Assembly (NCBI RefSeq): GCF_000003815.2
Contig: NC_049979.1
Span: forward strand, 21,532,518 to 21,596,517
Origin: Branchiostoma floridae
Taxonomy: Eukaryota; Chordata; Leptocardii; Amphioxiformes; Branchiostomatidae
Reading direction: 5' to 3'
Length of the DNA: 64,000 nt
The notes under the pieces were generated by a model. It ran no database searches. It was not told the DNA's origin and saw nothing but the letters and a program-made list of their open reading frames with translations. Every line of letters begins with the position of its first letter. Positions within the stretch are counted from its first letter, which is position 1. This document shows, piece after piece, positions 1 through 13,700 of this stretch. Both the position numbers and the translations under genes were made by a program.

Positions 1-57
1 TCGACAGAGGTTTTATTTTGTGTTTTTTTTTTTAAATGAAAACCGTCCCTGTCACAT

Positions 58-107
58 AAGCCATACTACGTACCTTGTACAATTTTTGTGCAATAAAGTT
101 ATCATTA
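58..107 (+). repeat. LINE-like 3' tail with AATAAA
   Basis: The stretch contains GTACCTTGTAC followed by TTGTGCAATAAAGTTATCATT. It matches 34132-34182 (GTACCTTGTGCGATTG ... GCAATAAAATTCATTC). Such ends are typical of 3' tails of non-LTR retrotransposons in invertebrate chordates (recognition from memory). No coding part of the element is seen here. Confidence 0.45.
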
Positions 108-3049
108 TAAGCGAGACTTGGACGATTGCCGCAGAATCGTCATCCGATTTTCCCCAAATGTGACAGGGGCATTAGGACCACACTTTAGAAGTTAACACAG
201 CTAGTTTGATGTATTGTTTTATGTCTTTCTTCTCCTTTGTGTTCGCAGTTTTTCACACGCTAGTCACGTTCATAGGTGAGACAAAGATAACGCAGCCCAA
301 ATCGATGTCCCCTAACTTTTGTGGATATTATCGTAATTTTGAACGATGAGGTTAGACCGTAAACTTCGTTCGTCATTGAGTAGCATAAAATGATCAATGG
401 ATGCATGTAATATGATGTTAATGAAAGTACCAGTACCCTTTACCTGAATAATGAACCACAGTTTAAACAAGTTATGCAAGAAACTACATATTTTTAGTTT
501 TCTTGTAAAAAGCGGTGTGGACTTGTTCACTTTAAACAAATTGTGATGCTCTCTGTAATTTTTTGTCTAACGCAGTTAGCTGCTTGTACCAAGTACGAGT
601 CTTGTGTATTCGTCTCCTGCACACATGTGTGAGAGTTCAGCTCTTCCAAACCACCTAGTACTTAGATTCGCATCATATCCATTTTACACCATTCGGTGAT
701 CGCCCTGTATAACGCTATTACCTTAATGCAGCGTGCATTTGCCATCAGGACCAAACACCGACTGCGTATTACGACATTTTTGCTAATTGATTCATAGTCG
801 ACATTTGCAGATGCAAGGTACCATTCCCAGTGCCTTCTAATACAGATATATTCATCACCAACTGATGAACACATGTGAAAAATAGCTTGTGATTTTGGAT
901 AAGGATGTTAATTATACTCTCCTAGTTTGTCGTAATCCGACAGAATTTACTAACGCGGACGTCCCAGGACAAGGTACCGGGCGTCAATAATGTGATTAAA
1001 ATCTTGATGTCCTGTCTGCGTTGCGACGTGAGAGTCCACATATTGCTCCCCGTGGCAAATAAGACGGTCGTAATAATTGTCCGATGTCTGCTCGCGGCAT
1101 CCGACGTTTTCTCTCTCCAATGTCGTAAAAGTTACTGATTTAAAAAAAAAAAAGATCAGAGTGAAAAAATATGTCCAGTTTAGATCTTTTCACCTTAGGC
1201 TAGGTTTAGGTTTTTAGGATTTCAATTAATGATGGATTACCATACTTCCTGAAATCTGTTACATAAAATTGAATAAATGCATCAGCTGATATATACAATA
1301 GAATGTAATGATATATAGAAAATTTAATAGGATGAAGACAAACATACAAATCTCCTTTCAACTTTTGAATATGTGAATATCATTATTTACAGATTTAGGA
1401 AGCTAGCTTGAGTCTTTACTGCAACATAGTTTAAAGAGAATTGGAAATGAATTCAACTTGGTTAAGAAATGTTCTAGGAACAAAGCATTTAAATTTCTTT
1501 GTTTAAGTAAATAGCTTTTACGAGATTCGACAGCACAAGCAGATTTTTCCTATATGTTAGATCCAACAGGCTCTCAAAACGAAAAAAAAGTTAATGCATA
1601 AAGGATTGCTTTGTTATCAGAAATGACACCCTCGTTTAGCACCACCTGAGATTCACTACATTAGATTCACGTTAACTTTATCTATTTTTGTTTAGTGACC
1701 AGAATTTCAAGATATAGTTTGTATTTGTATTGTGTAATTTGTAGTTGATCGTATGAAAGTTATACTGAACTTTGTTGTGCCTATGAAGCTGAAATATCGT
1801 GAAAAGTTAAGACCTACAATTTGCTCTGTTTCAACATCCTGTAAAACAGATGAAAACATGTTTGCTCATTTCTATATATCGTACGGCACACATGGTGAAC
1901 GTAACATCTGCCAGTAGTTTATGGACCTCATCATATTTCCCAACGATCTGTTCCGAGATTGTGTATCAGGAGGAGTACTCAGCCAGAACTCTGCCATATT
2001 GGTGACACATTGAGTTTGCTCTCACAAGCATGTCATCCTAAAACAGCCCACTGCTGTCTCATCTGCCGCCTTCACAAAATTCTTCATTGAAATAAAAGAT
2101 AATGTCTTCCCGTTAACCCGATGCAGGGCGGAAACCATGCGCGAAATAAAGTGATTTTCTGTGTAACGACCTCATGCGCACTTTCCCGTTTGACTGCTAT
2201 TCAAGATTGCATGCTCATCGACCATTCTCTCCTCACCATGACATTGTTGAGAATTGCAAAGTGATGCGGCGCGTATGTACTTTTATTAATACTCACACGG
2301 TTCGCCGATGTGACCCGAAACACCGGTTGGTCCGTCTCTAAAAGCATACAGTTCGCCTTGGGAATCCAAGCAATTTAGAGGACTCGGGTAAAGACCGTCT
2401 TAAGAGACTTCTTGTCCTCAAGACAACCACTTGAGGAGAATACTAGTCTTTCTAAGATATTGTCTCACTGTGCAAAAAAGACGGGAGCTGTCGTTGGCAA
2501 TTAGTGTCTTCAACATTGTCCTTTATGAAAAATTGATGGACGCTTTCGGGGTCCCTGCGTAAAGGATGAGCGGGACGCTATCCAAGTTCAATTGCTTCAC
2601 TCATAAAACACAAAATGGCGCAACTTTTAAAAGTTTGAAGAGATACTTGAACTGAAAGTGATGCATTATTCAAAATATATAACGTATCTGGCATACAAAC
2701 ACAGCTGGAAAGACAATGAAATGATTAACACAAAGGTGTAATTGGCAAAATATGTAGTGACAACGCACTCAATCTTATAGCTTATCAATTAATCAAAAAG
2801 CATCACAAAAGTACACAGACAACCAAGACACAGGAGTAACAAAGTAATGTGAAGTAAACCACAGGGTACAAATCATATGGAATGACCGATCGAAAATCCA
2901 TACACAGGTAAATTGATAGCAGGTACTCTAAATGACTTGTAGAACAGAACATTGGTTACTCAAGTCTTTTATTTTCTTTTATAAATAATTAAACATACTT
3001 TAAATGTCTGGCATTTTATGAATCTGATAGAAATAAGGAGCCTCTTATA
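108..3049. other. Intergenic, nothing recognised
   Basis: AT-rich sequence with scattered stops in all frames. No repeat, RNA gene or exon with both splice sites was recognised. Confidence 0.4.
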
Positions 3050-3290
3050 CTCCCTTTCCACTAGGACGGCGCTCTCGCCGCGCTCTCTCTGCGACCTACA
3101 ATTTGACACATCGTTCAACGAATTTTATCGAAAATAAACGAATCTTGTTACACTTTATGTGTTTTGTTGTCTTTTCAATCACACTTTTACGTTTTGCATG
3201 ATATGCCCAGTGTGAAAGCGAAGGTTTCACATATGTTATTTAGGTCGCAGTGAGAGCGCAGCACGATCGCCGTCCTAGTGGAAAGGGGGC
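3050..3290. mobile_element. MITE, family B (CCCTTTCCACTAGGACGGCG ends)
   Basis: The left end (CCCTTTCCACTAGGACGGCG, from 3053) is the reverse complement of the right end near 3267-3285, apart from small differences. Next inward, GCGACCTA at the left faces TAGGTCGC at the right. The roughly 240-bp interior is AT-rich and non-coding. Related copies are at 31850, 45655, 48738 and 62665. No transposase is present, so it is non-autonomous. Confidence 0.8.
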
Positions 3291-4049
3291 CTAAGCAGTA
3301 AGTAAAATCGGACATGGTCAGGAAGATCGTTGAGGTTTGTGGCAAATTCTACTAGTTTTTCTAAAATTCTACTTTTTTCTTCATTCTATTTATGTCCAGT
3401 ACAACATACAACAAACAGCAGTACAATGCACGATGCTATCAGAACATACTAAATACATAGAGAGCCATACACATCTATAACATCTTAGTTGCAAAACAAA
3501 TTCAGTAGATATTTGTTGACCATATGCATGATGTTGGTCTTGTATAACATGTATACAAAAGGACTATGTATTTTTTTCATGAAAGAAGAGCGTAAGTAGA
3601 ATTGACGACTAATACAACAGTCATCGTCACCGAATTTCGCATCTAAATGTATTACCAGTAACGTTACATCCGTGATATTTAGGGACACTCGAGAAAGACG
3701 ACCAGTGCAGTGTTGTGGTCGTGCCGTTCCCATAGATAACATGGGGTGACATTCAACCACGCACACCCAATTAACTTTACTCCATTTAGTAAAATATATC
3801 ACTTTTACGGCCACTTCTACCTGCCAGCAGGGATGTCGGTTTCCTTGGCGCTACCATCAAAATGTGCTTTTCAGAGGCCACACTGAGTTGATTAGATGGA
3901 TAACATCCGCACGTGCGTGTATGTTTGTCTCTTTTAAACTTCGTCAATAAATCGTAAATCGTGCAAAGAAGCTGCAAATGAGCAAGTGTTTAATGCTTTA
4001 CGTTGCAAACAAAAATCTGATGTCGGGTACTGATGTTTTTCTCTATCTT

Positions 4050-4380
4050 AAGATGAACTGATTTTGTCGCAAACTTACTCCTTGTACAAAGAGCGGTTCG
4101 AGCCCTGTGCAAAGTCTTCTTAAGTCGAAGAAGAAAATGTGAAAGAAAAAAATGAACAGTTCACTGTTTGGTACACCATGTTTTATGTGTTCAGTTATTT
4201 GTACGACCTTCCTGACCACCTATAGATCCCATTATGAAGGCAACGTTTTTGTCCATCTTTTATATTTTTCTTAAGCTCACATGACATGAAGTTTTGGAAG
4301 TTCAAATGATATAACTACGCGCATTTTATGAATCAAATCAATATGACCAGACCAAGACTTCCTGACAAATTTTCGAGGAT
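4050..4380 (+). repeat. Dispersed repeat family D, copy 1
   Basis: Shares ordered blocks with 42400-42630 and 45090-45350: ACTCCTTGTACAAA, GTGAAAG plus an A-rich run, TTTGGTACACCATG, a DGACCACYTA block, and ATGAAGGCAACG before TTTGTCCA. The three copies are diverged. The element type is unknown. Confidence 0.6.
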
Positions 4381-4956
4381 ATTTCTGTTTGAATTTCTCT
4401 TGTCGAACTGATACGAATTTTTCCCATCAGCTATAGAGCAGTTTTGTAACTGTAATGTAAGTGTCACGAATATGTATCAGGGTTAAGCTTGCGATCGGTG
4501 TTGTCGTCGACAGCGATCACAATCAGGTTGTATTGAAGTACAATCGGCGAATTTACATGTACAATATTGTTGCCTTGGTTAGCAGAAAATAACACTTTCC
4601 GTCTGTATTTACCAAGAAATTTAATTTTTTTTTGCAATTCCCGCATTGAAAACAAGGCACTATAAAAATGTTGGGGAGGGATCGTAATGAGAAAAATAAA
4701 GAAGCAAAATTGCACTTTTGAAATACCCTTCACCTTTCTCCATTTCTGAAGAATACCATTTATTAAGATTGATATGTTAGTCAGTTGCCATACAACCTTC
4801 ACTGAACTCCCGTTTAAGTAGAATATATGGCATCGAATTTGTAGCCTTGATTGGAAACTGAATACTCTCTCTTTAAAAGGGATTGAAGGCGAATATGCAT
4901 CATTTATCGTTGGCTCGCGGTTAGGCTTTTCTGTCCCTTTGGAAATTCGTACTTAC

Positions 4957-5120
4957 AGATATTGATCGTCCGCGGACAAAGCCCAGACTTCTCCGGTAAA
5001 ATTATACCCCAGATGTATTGATGATGACTGTTTGCCCTTAACTTCCCCATTTTTCATCCACATCTGTGCCCCGTTTTCTGTGCTATTGTCACAGGAGAAC
5101 TGACACCAGGGGAAATTCCA
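4957..5120 (-). CDS. Candidate internal exon of an unidentified gene
   Basis: On the minus strand an open frame begins after GGCGTCAG at 5121 and ends at CAATATCT, followed by a consensus donor GTAAGTACG. It reads WNFPWCQFSCDNSTENG and ends in GEVWALSADDQYL. GC content is higher than the flanks. The ending resembles one blade of a beta-propeller (LSADDQYL), but this is a weak resemblance and no family is claimed. It could also be an Ig-like or chance frame. Supporting exons were not found. Confidence 0.3.
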
Positions 5121-5454
5121 CTGACGCCTCAAATACAAACAAATGACTGGCGGGCGAAAGGAAGCGATGCATCTCTAACTGATTGGCCTCGACGGCTGTA
5201 TTCACTTCTGTCTGGTTTATAGTAAATACCACCGACCAGACAGGAGAAAGATAAGACGGAACCCTTTCATGCCAAGAACTGTCTGAGACCTAACAACATA
5301 CTTGCCGCCATGAGATAACCTCCATCTTGAGAGAGACTTGTACGACTATGGAATGCTAATTTCTCTATCCCATTGGCTGTTGCAATGAACACATATAAGG
5401 AGGCATGAATCATCAAAAATTGATTGTTCTCCATTATTTCACTATTGTGACGCC

Positions 5455-5558
5455 GGGTGGTTGCGACGTGCTGAAGATGTACCTGTGACGGCGACGGCGA
5501 CAACACGCTGGGGAGTAACGTAACGTAACGTTACGTCCGTACGTACGGAACGTCCCGG
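5455..5558. promoter_or_regulatory. Candidate CpG-rich, possibly bidirectional promoter
   Basis: An island of CpG in AT-rich surroundings: GACGGCGACGGCGAC, three AACGT steps leading into the palindrome ACGTAACGTTACGT, and CCGTACGTACGG. On the minus side, around 5300-5325, CAAGATGGAGG and TCATGGCGGCAAG resemble start-proximal YY1-type sites. On the plus side it abuts the possible first exon at 5559. Function is inferred only from composition and position. Confidence 0.3.
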
Positions 5559-5694
5559 ATGAGACTTGAGGACGCGCCTGGGCTGCGTGACGGCGTAGTC
5601 ATCACACCGGCGATGATTCAATCATCAGTGTCCAGCAGCGCCGGACCAACCACGTTATTCAAAAGGTCGGAATGGGCATCGAATGAGAGTCTAG
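5559..5694 (+). CDS. Candidate first coding exon of an unidentified gene
   Basis: ATG at 5559 opens a GC-rich frame, MRLEDAPGLRDGVVITPA and on to SEWASNESL, which stops at a good donor (CTAG followed by GTGAGT at 5695). It follows directly on the CpG-rich patch. No family was recognised and no downstream partner exon was found. Confidence 0.28.
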
Positions 5695-8600
5695 GTGAGT
5701 CTCAGCTAAGCAGTACTTTATACACAATTTCGTATTCAGTTTTGCTTGTTTCTTTAATTTATTGAGACCGTTTCCAGAAAGCTCTAAATTGAAATCGAAC
5801 GCGTTTGAAATTTATGGAACGCTTTGACCTTGTCTATATTCATTTGCGTATGGAGCCCTCAAGATATTCTATCATAATTTTGGTATAGAATTTATTTTGT
5901 ATCTCTTCTTAATGACATGGAGCTAGAATAGAGCATACTCTTTGATACCACTTTCATTGTTTATGATATTGGATGCGTTTGTGCAGATAGATGCAATATT
6001 GATTTTATGCCTTTGATTTACTCTGTCTTGACCTTTTTTAAAAAGTGAAATGTCCTTTAACTGGTTTTCTTTACATGTCTATGCTTTTGGGCGTCGAAGT
6101 ATTGGCAGATACGCAGCTGCTTGTGTCTTTGTGGGTGTGTAACACAATAGACAAGAGGGTTTAGTATCTGTTTTCCGACAGGGAGTCAAGATTATCCGAT
6201 ACATCTGACTCACTAAGTGCGGTTTCCTCTACGTGAAATATCAGCACAATCCGTATTATCGTCACCAGGTATCGGCATGCTTTGAGTCATCCCGGCGGGT
6301 GGACTAAGTCCTATCTCCGTGCCATCTTCGTGTCCTAACTGCTCTTGCTGTAGGTTGTCATTGAGAACGGGTCAGACAGGGTCATATCCTCGTGAGCGCT
6401 CAGAGTAAAAAACCAATACTCCCAACCCAACCGGGGAATCTTCCACTTGAAAAGCAATATTGTATATCCCTCTAAACCAAACCTGATAGAACCTGTCACA
6501 GAAAGACGCTAGCTTTGAAGGATTGCTGAATTTTTAGTGGCCTTGTGGTTAATCTTGCTCTGTCGGTTAAGCTGCTTTGAGGGGGCTATTTGTATCCCAG
6601 CCATTACGGGCAATGATGGGCGGTTGAGTGTATACATAGATAGCTCTTTATCGATCTTTCTCTCATGAATTGGGCACTTCTGATTCCTCTCACGGCGTCC
6701 TCGTTGCCCCAGTTAACACGTTGGCCCGTAGGATAATAGATAGCTTTCCCCTCCGTGTCAGTGGTATTACATCGCATATGGGTGAGGAGCCACATACACC
6801 CCACCGCTATCAAGCATCTCTAATACACCCACTCTACTGCAGATGCGACCACACTACGACCTAAAGTTTGAGTCCTCAAAGATTTTCAGCGATACATGTA
6901 TCAGGCTATGTTTTAAGCCTTCTGTATTTTGCTATCCTTTCAGGCAAACTTTTACACTGGGGTGATATTCCAATTGTGAAATCAAGGACACGGTAACATG
7001 AATACAAACTAGGTCGTAGCGAGTGCCGTCTAGAAGAATGGGTTTCTTAGAAATGGGTTGACCGCGCGGCGGGTCATCAGATACCCTTGCCTTATGTTTG
7101 AAGGAGAAAAAATATAAGCAGAAGTTTCTTTGCACGTTCGCATACCCTTCATTTCTATACGATGAATAGATGGATGGAAGCGTTTGAAATGACCTCCACA
7201 TCCATCAGTCAAGGTCCCTAACCCTTTGAATGTTAATGACGCAATATTTCAGGCTGATCAAAATTGACCTTATTCTTGGTGGTTCATACGGGAAGGCGTA
7301 CATCCTTCAGATCTCCGTTTCTATCTGAATTCAAAGCTTCCAGTTTGACGCACGTACCCATAAAAACTGATGACCGATGCAGTAGTTGAATGGCAAATCG
7401 CTAACAATACACGACGTCCTCCACCTGCCTTCTGGCATTACGGGATGGTTGCCGCCACTCATCAACCTTCACCATGAACTTTTCACACATCATTGCAAAA
7501 CAATTCTAGAGATGTCAGAGTTTATTCATACCGCATGTTGGATAAAGGCAGGAGATGTCCACACGGTTTTGGGCATCGATACGCCTTTATCACCGACCAG
7601 TAAAATCTACTGCATCACATTTAATGATTACTGTGCCTCATTAGCCCCGTTATGTCTAAGGTCATATAACGAAAAAGAATGTTAAAGAAGCGTCTGAAAT
7701 GGCAAGGGTCGTCTTTCTCCTACCTAAATGACAATCATTATGTGAAGATGTGATCATTAGAGGACGTGCTGTGAGATCTAAGTTTGGGAATGGCCCATCT
7801 ATCGGTCCACTTGAGGATAACCCGAATGGACTTCCCCGAAATTGGGGGATTGCTTCAGTCTAACCGGTGTGCGATTGGTAACTTAGCCAGAGAATGAAGC
7901 AAAATGTTTTTCATTCTCATGTCAACAAGGGCTTACGGGAACAAAGGGGAACAAAAGGGGCGACTGAGCTGCTGTTGGCCAAGGATTAGCTTAGTGATCT
8001 ATGATCTAGACAACTGCAAGCTTGGGGACTTACAAGATTTCCTGATTTCAAAAGGGCTTCGAATCGAATCGAACCTACGGTTAACAACGAAACTATTCAT
8101 ATCCCCAAATTATCATGCCCATCCAACATATTTATTTCATTTATCTCTTTATCAATATTTACAGAATAAGATCTGAGAGGTGTGGACATACATTCTTTAC
8201 AAGGCCCACATCTCCAGCGTACATATTTATAAAACAAAGCTATGAACTATAAGAAATAAGCAAATAAAAGCTAAGTACATAAAGATATTGAAACAAATAA
8301 TCAGAAAATACAAAATAATAGCCAAATAAAACAAAACAATGTAGGTATGTATGTCTATATTTCTCAAGACTACTTCTCCGCTTATTTCAGCATAAACACA
8401 TTCATAAGTTCGGTGACCAGCCTATGTCCTGCCACTCACTACATTATGTAATTAAACACGACGGGGTGTCTGCTACGTCACTAGTTATCATGTCTGGTCC
8501 AGGTCATTGATCTTATTTGTTTGGACCGTAATTTTTTTCTGTCAAGGTAAACACAAATGCAACCCAAAATTTCAGCTTTTGATATATGCGCATTACTCTA

Positions 8601-10550
8601 TCCATCATTATGTTGTTCCGCCCCTCAAACATTTAATATCTCTACAAACTGTTACACGGCATTTATCAATGTGTCCCGTTTTCTCATCTCATTCAAATAG
8701 GTTAATGAGAGCCTGTTGACCCATTCCACCACAGGCGCCAATATACACACGCATCGGTAATAATGGAATAAAGAGCAAACTATGTCCCTTCCGCGGGGAA
8801 ATCTTAGCGTGTTTCTGTTTGTACAGGTAATCGGTAATGAATGACTTCTGTTTCTTTATTGGACAAAATAGAAGATTTAATTTTGAAAATCACTGGAGGT
8901 ATGTATGAATAAAATGCTATAAATTCATTTGTCAGAGAATTGTATTAGTCAGAAAAACCTTGAGTTGTATTGGTGTATATTAGGCATATCGTAGCGGAGA
9001 AAAAAGAGAATATCTAATTTCCGTTTTGTGTTTGTGTCAACAGCATATCATACTCATGAGACAAACACATGAATATCACGTGTGTTTCTTTTAATAAGGT
9101 TACTCTAGTCTGGAGCATCACAGTTCAAATGCAATAGACTTTATTACCTATCTCCTTTTTTTCGACTTAAGATTGATGAGGTTGATCTTGTTTATGTATT
9201 AATCTGAATAGGCACGCTGCAATGTGTGCAGTGGATATAGTTTTTGAACTCTTGAGGTAGAGTTTTTGAGAAACAAACTTGCATGTAAGAGGCCACGAGT
9301 TTGATCTTAGACTGAGTTATTGCTTCCCTGTTTAGAACTCAACTTAAAGGGATTTAAAAGTATAAGCTAGCGAAGGGCTATGTGCCACAATGGCTGTAGA
9401 ATGGAGATTGGCGCCGCCTTATACTCAATATTGTGTGGGAAGGATGTGAATGGATTTAAAGCATTAAAGAACTGCTTATATAGTCGTAGATGGTCCCAAG
9501 GTTGCATACAATCTAAGACGACCATGATGATAATCATACGTAAAGAGCTCATGCTTCAGCTTTTTGAGCAAAACACAATGATAGAACACATTATTCTAAT
9601 CGTAAAAAACGACAGACATATGCCTTTTTGTTGGCGACATACATGTGCTCACATATGTAGCCCTGGTACCTAGCAAATAAATGTTAACAAATGGAATTAC
9701 ATTGTTAAGGGAATACATAAGCTTTACAATGGTATGAACGTACTAAGTATCTCATAAAGCACTTAAGTAGATTGGGTCGACCGACATCAAGTTTTCGGCG
9801 TCAAGGTTTGGTGATAATACAGAAGTTCACGGAATGAAAACTAGCATGGGGTAAACCTAATTGAGCATATGCGTCACTGAAATAACCTGTATCTTCAGAT
9901 GATTTCTTGGAATTTCCTCGATATTCCTTTCGTCTTAAACGGATTACAAAGACGGATGATCTGTTAGATACAAAGTAATTGGAAGCCTCCAGGGGAACAC
10001 TTCGATCTTTGATTTCGGTGGAAATGTGTTATGTTTAATAGTTTTATCAGCCTAAATGTATATCGAAGCATAATACTATAAGCGCCAGAGTAATTAGTCA
10101 AGCCTAAAGCTGTCTGTAAACGCGGCAGGGTTTCTAAAGCGGTGTATTACCAGAGACGGCGGTGCCTACGTGCAATTTACGCTGTGAATACACTCTAATT
10201 TAACAAAACGTATTAGGTATGATTCTGTCAGCTATGGATAACTCGTATTGCTGTTTGGTATATAGTGAGCATTTTTGGGGCCCTAGCGGGTTTCCTTGGT
10301 ACTTCAGCTTCAGGGGATGTGTGTTATCCATAACATGATATAATTCTTCAATAGAAAATATAGCATCTTTGCCTGGAAAGAAAAAAAAACACACACCCCC
10401 CCCCCCTCAACCTTCCCCAAGCATCTTTATGGGACTTCTTGCTCGTATGGATCAAAATAGCGTAGAACAGATACAATTTTGGATTTATTTTCTTTGGAGG
10501 GTTTCGTAGACAATATAAACCATGATGACAGTGTAAAGATTTGTAACGTT
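5695..10550. other. Intergenic, no gene recognised
   Basis: AT-rich sequence. At 8177-8360 there is a strongly A/T-rich stretch following AAGGCCCACATCTCCAGCG, which may be the reversed 3' end of a retroelement, but no coding remnant supports this. Open frames here are short, overlap on both strands and lack splice context. Confidence 0.35.
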
Positions 10551-10784
10551 GTACTATGTACGTTTGAAATACTGTACTAGATAGGTTTGATATACTGTAC
10601 CATGTACTCACCAGATTTGATACGCTGACTACTCTGTAGGCTTGATAAGCAGCACTCTGTACGTTTGATAATGGTACTTTATGGGTGTAATCAGCTGTAC
10701 TTTGTAGGTGTGATAGGTTAAACTGTGTATGTTGATAAGCTACACTTTATAGGTTAGATAAGCCGTACTATGTCTATGCAGGTT
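10551..10784 (+). repeat. Minisatellite, about ten diverged units of about 23 bp
   Basis: Unit consensus approximately GTACTTTGTAGGTTTGATAA plus GCT. Units vary from 22 to 30 bp and are clearly diverged from one another, so the array is old. The units follow one another without spacers. Confidence 0.75.
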
Positions 10785-13700
10785 GGTATTACGCTCTATT
10801 AAGCAAAAAAGTATGTATATTTGGAAGCAGAGTGAGCTTTGTACGTTACCTGTCCATCAGAATGATATGACAGCATTGCTTAGGAAATGTCCGCACCTTT
10901 TGCTTGCTGCCTTATCTATTTTGATCAATAGTTAGACCTTGGTGTCTAGTGTACTCGTTTATCTCCTGACAAGTATGTACACTGAATATATCTTCCAAGG
11001 AACGACCATGCTGTCAGCTTTATATCTATTCCCCTTTTAACTCAGCAAAATAACCATGCCGTAAGCAGGTGTCTTCCACCCAAGCATATAATGTTACCCT
11101 TTCAAACAGCTATCATAAACCATGTTGGCGCATGCATACAAATGACTCACTCACTCTGGGAAACGGTCGTTGCCTGTCACCCCCAATGCCGTCCTTTTTT
11201 CTTCCTTTTTACAGTGACTCAATGTGCGTGCCAAACATTAAACTACTCCCCGTGAAATGGAAGCTTACGGATGGCATCTCACCACATGTTGTGGTCAATA
11301 CGTAGTCGTGCTAAACCTCGGTTGAACGTGAACATTTCACTTCACGCTTTAGTGACTAAAACGCAAGATAGAGCCCACGTTGAACACTTCTCCCATGGTG
11401 CGCCTGATACCGGTCAATACATTTGCTATTTTCGGCGCTGCACCAAAACTAACTAACGCCAGTAGGTGAATACAGTAATGGCAATGTTTACTTGAGGGGT
11501 TATGCCTACTTTTATATCTTGTTTGAACATTCATTTCATCGCCAAGTTATCGCTTAAACTTCCCAATAAAGTAAAAAGCAATGTCATGTGCCGTGGCGTT
11601 TTATAGCCCTCAAGCATGTTCTCCTTAGAGTTTTAGTGATTGTATTGAGATTGCATAGATCACCTAATGAATTATTTTCAAGGCGCTTGCTTAATCATCT
11701 TCACAATGGTGAATCTCAAAAGAACAATCGACACCCTTTGAATAAAAGGGCATAAAACCTCCCCCATCAAAGGTATTGATGTCGTGTTTCCAGCTAATTG
11801 AGGACGCTGATTATAGACCGCGGCGTTCCACGCATTAAGCAGAGGGAAACCAGATGGTCGCATCGCGGTCCGCACATGCGCAGAGCCAGCCCCAACCCTG
11901 GCCGCTTGCCTGAGCACTCTTCATTTGTTGCAAATGGAACCGCTAGATCGACCTTTACCAGACGTAAGTCTGTAAATCCCTACGTCCTTTCATTAAGATG
12001 AGTGAAAAGATAGATCCCTGTAGGACATTTACCCAATCGTACATCGGTAAATGTCTAGGCGGAGGAGGAGGGAAGGGGTCTGTGCTAAAGTGGTTGTGAA
12101 CAATGCCTCAGGCTTTACGAATAAGGGCTACATTGCCGGAGCCAGAGCCTGCTTCATTTGCCGGAGGTGGGCCATGCATCAAGCTGTCATGTCATAGAGC
12201 ATGTGTGGTGGTGTGCTCGCCTTCTACACAGGACCGTTCCGTGGCAGTCAGGGATGCAGTGTATCTGTGCTGTTCCAGAGGAGGAAGATAAGGGCCGCTC
12301 TGACAGCCGAGGCGGTAAGTGAACCTCACAAAGCAGACTCTTATTGCTTTTTATCTCATTTATGGCCGTCTCTCAGTCTTGACGTGGTGTACCACACCGT
12401 GGGACATCCTTAATGAAGACTCCTACGACCCGTGCATGTATAAACCGTGTTCAGTTGTGCGATTCATGCACTAAGACAAATGTTGTTTATGAAGGTGGTC
12501 ATATTACTTGTCATTTATCAGATTAGTCTCCATGAAGCAATCAGAGCATATAGCATGTACTGTCAACACAGAGAGAAGAATGGGTATCCACTCTAATGGG
12601 CAACGGTCTCTAAACAATTACAATCTCATACACTGATGATTGTCCCTCTTCTATTGCCTGAGATAACGGAGCTCCTGGGGGGTTTCATTATGAAAGGTCG
12701 TTGATTTATAATAGCCATACCCCAAAGGCGTATGGGGCAGTGTGTCCACTTATGCCACTTCCATCCGAGGGATCAATTATTAATGATAATCGCTTCCATT
12801 TGTTCGGCATTGCATGTTCCTAAAAATGATTCACGATCGTCCGCGACAGACTCACAAGTAGAAAACGCCACGGCTGGAAGTTTGGGTGGGACCCCGGCTA
12901 TCAAAAAATCTTTCTGCGGTACAATTTTGCCAAAATGAAAAATCATTATTCCACCCCGCTGGATCCGACTTCCGTCACCGTTTACGGACGGAGAGACCAA
13001 AGCAACGTGCCGCACATGATTAAGTGGACTCTCCATTCTCCATCCGATAAGGTCAACATTAGGGATCGACTTATTGTGACCAGCTTGTCTTCACATTATT
13101 AACCCTACCACCCATCCATCCTTATTATTGTACAATCACACAAAATGTCCGATACCTGTTATTGCTAACAGTTTTTATACCAACCATGGCAGTTTGGTGA
13201 AGATCTTGGGCACCTGCTGTAGTAATGAAGCAATAACAGAGATTAGCTCATCTTGCCAGAATGGTCCTCGGCCCGGCACATATTGCCTCATTACTTAAGA
13301 TGTTATCTTAAGATGTTCAAGAAGAGGTCATCCGTCAGAGCGCTCTAGATAGTTCCGAGATAGTACCGCTGCCCATCACCTCCATTTATAGAATTATGGA
13401 GATTTAAGCACCTCTAACACGCAGCCGAACATGGCCATCCGACCTCCTCCAGACATTGTAGTGGGGAGTTGATAGGCTAGGTCGCCTATTAGTCTTTGAA
13501 AATCGCTTTCTCCGGCCGACTTAAGATCATCGTAAAAGAAAATCAAGCTAAGAAAGTCCTAGTCTGCCTCGATGTGACCAGAGGAGCAAACTTGAGCTAA
13601 AATTGGACGGATTCCAGGCTCTTCCCAAACTAGCGCCCTCAGACCTTAGTTGTCTAGAGGTCGGGAACAAAGTCTTGGAAAGGTGCTTAATGTGTAACAG

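Noticed and set aside
4464-4802. Minus-strand 112-codon frame with RRKVLFSANQGN, recalling LDL-receptor class B repeats
   Set aside because: Only a few residues fit, no YWTD motif, AT-rich composition and no matched splice sites.
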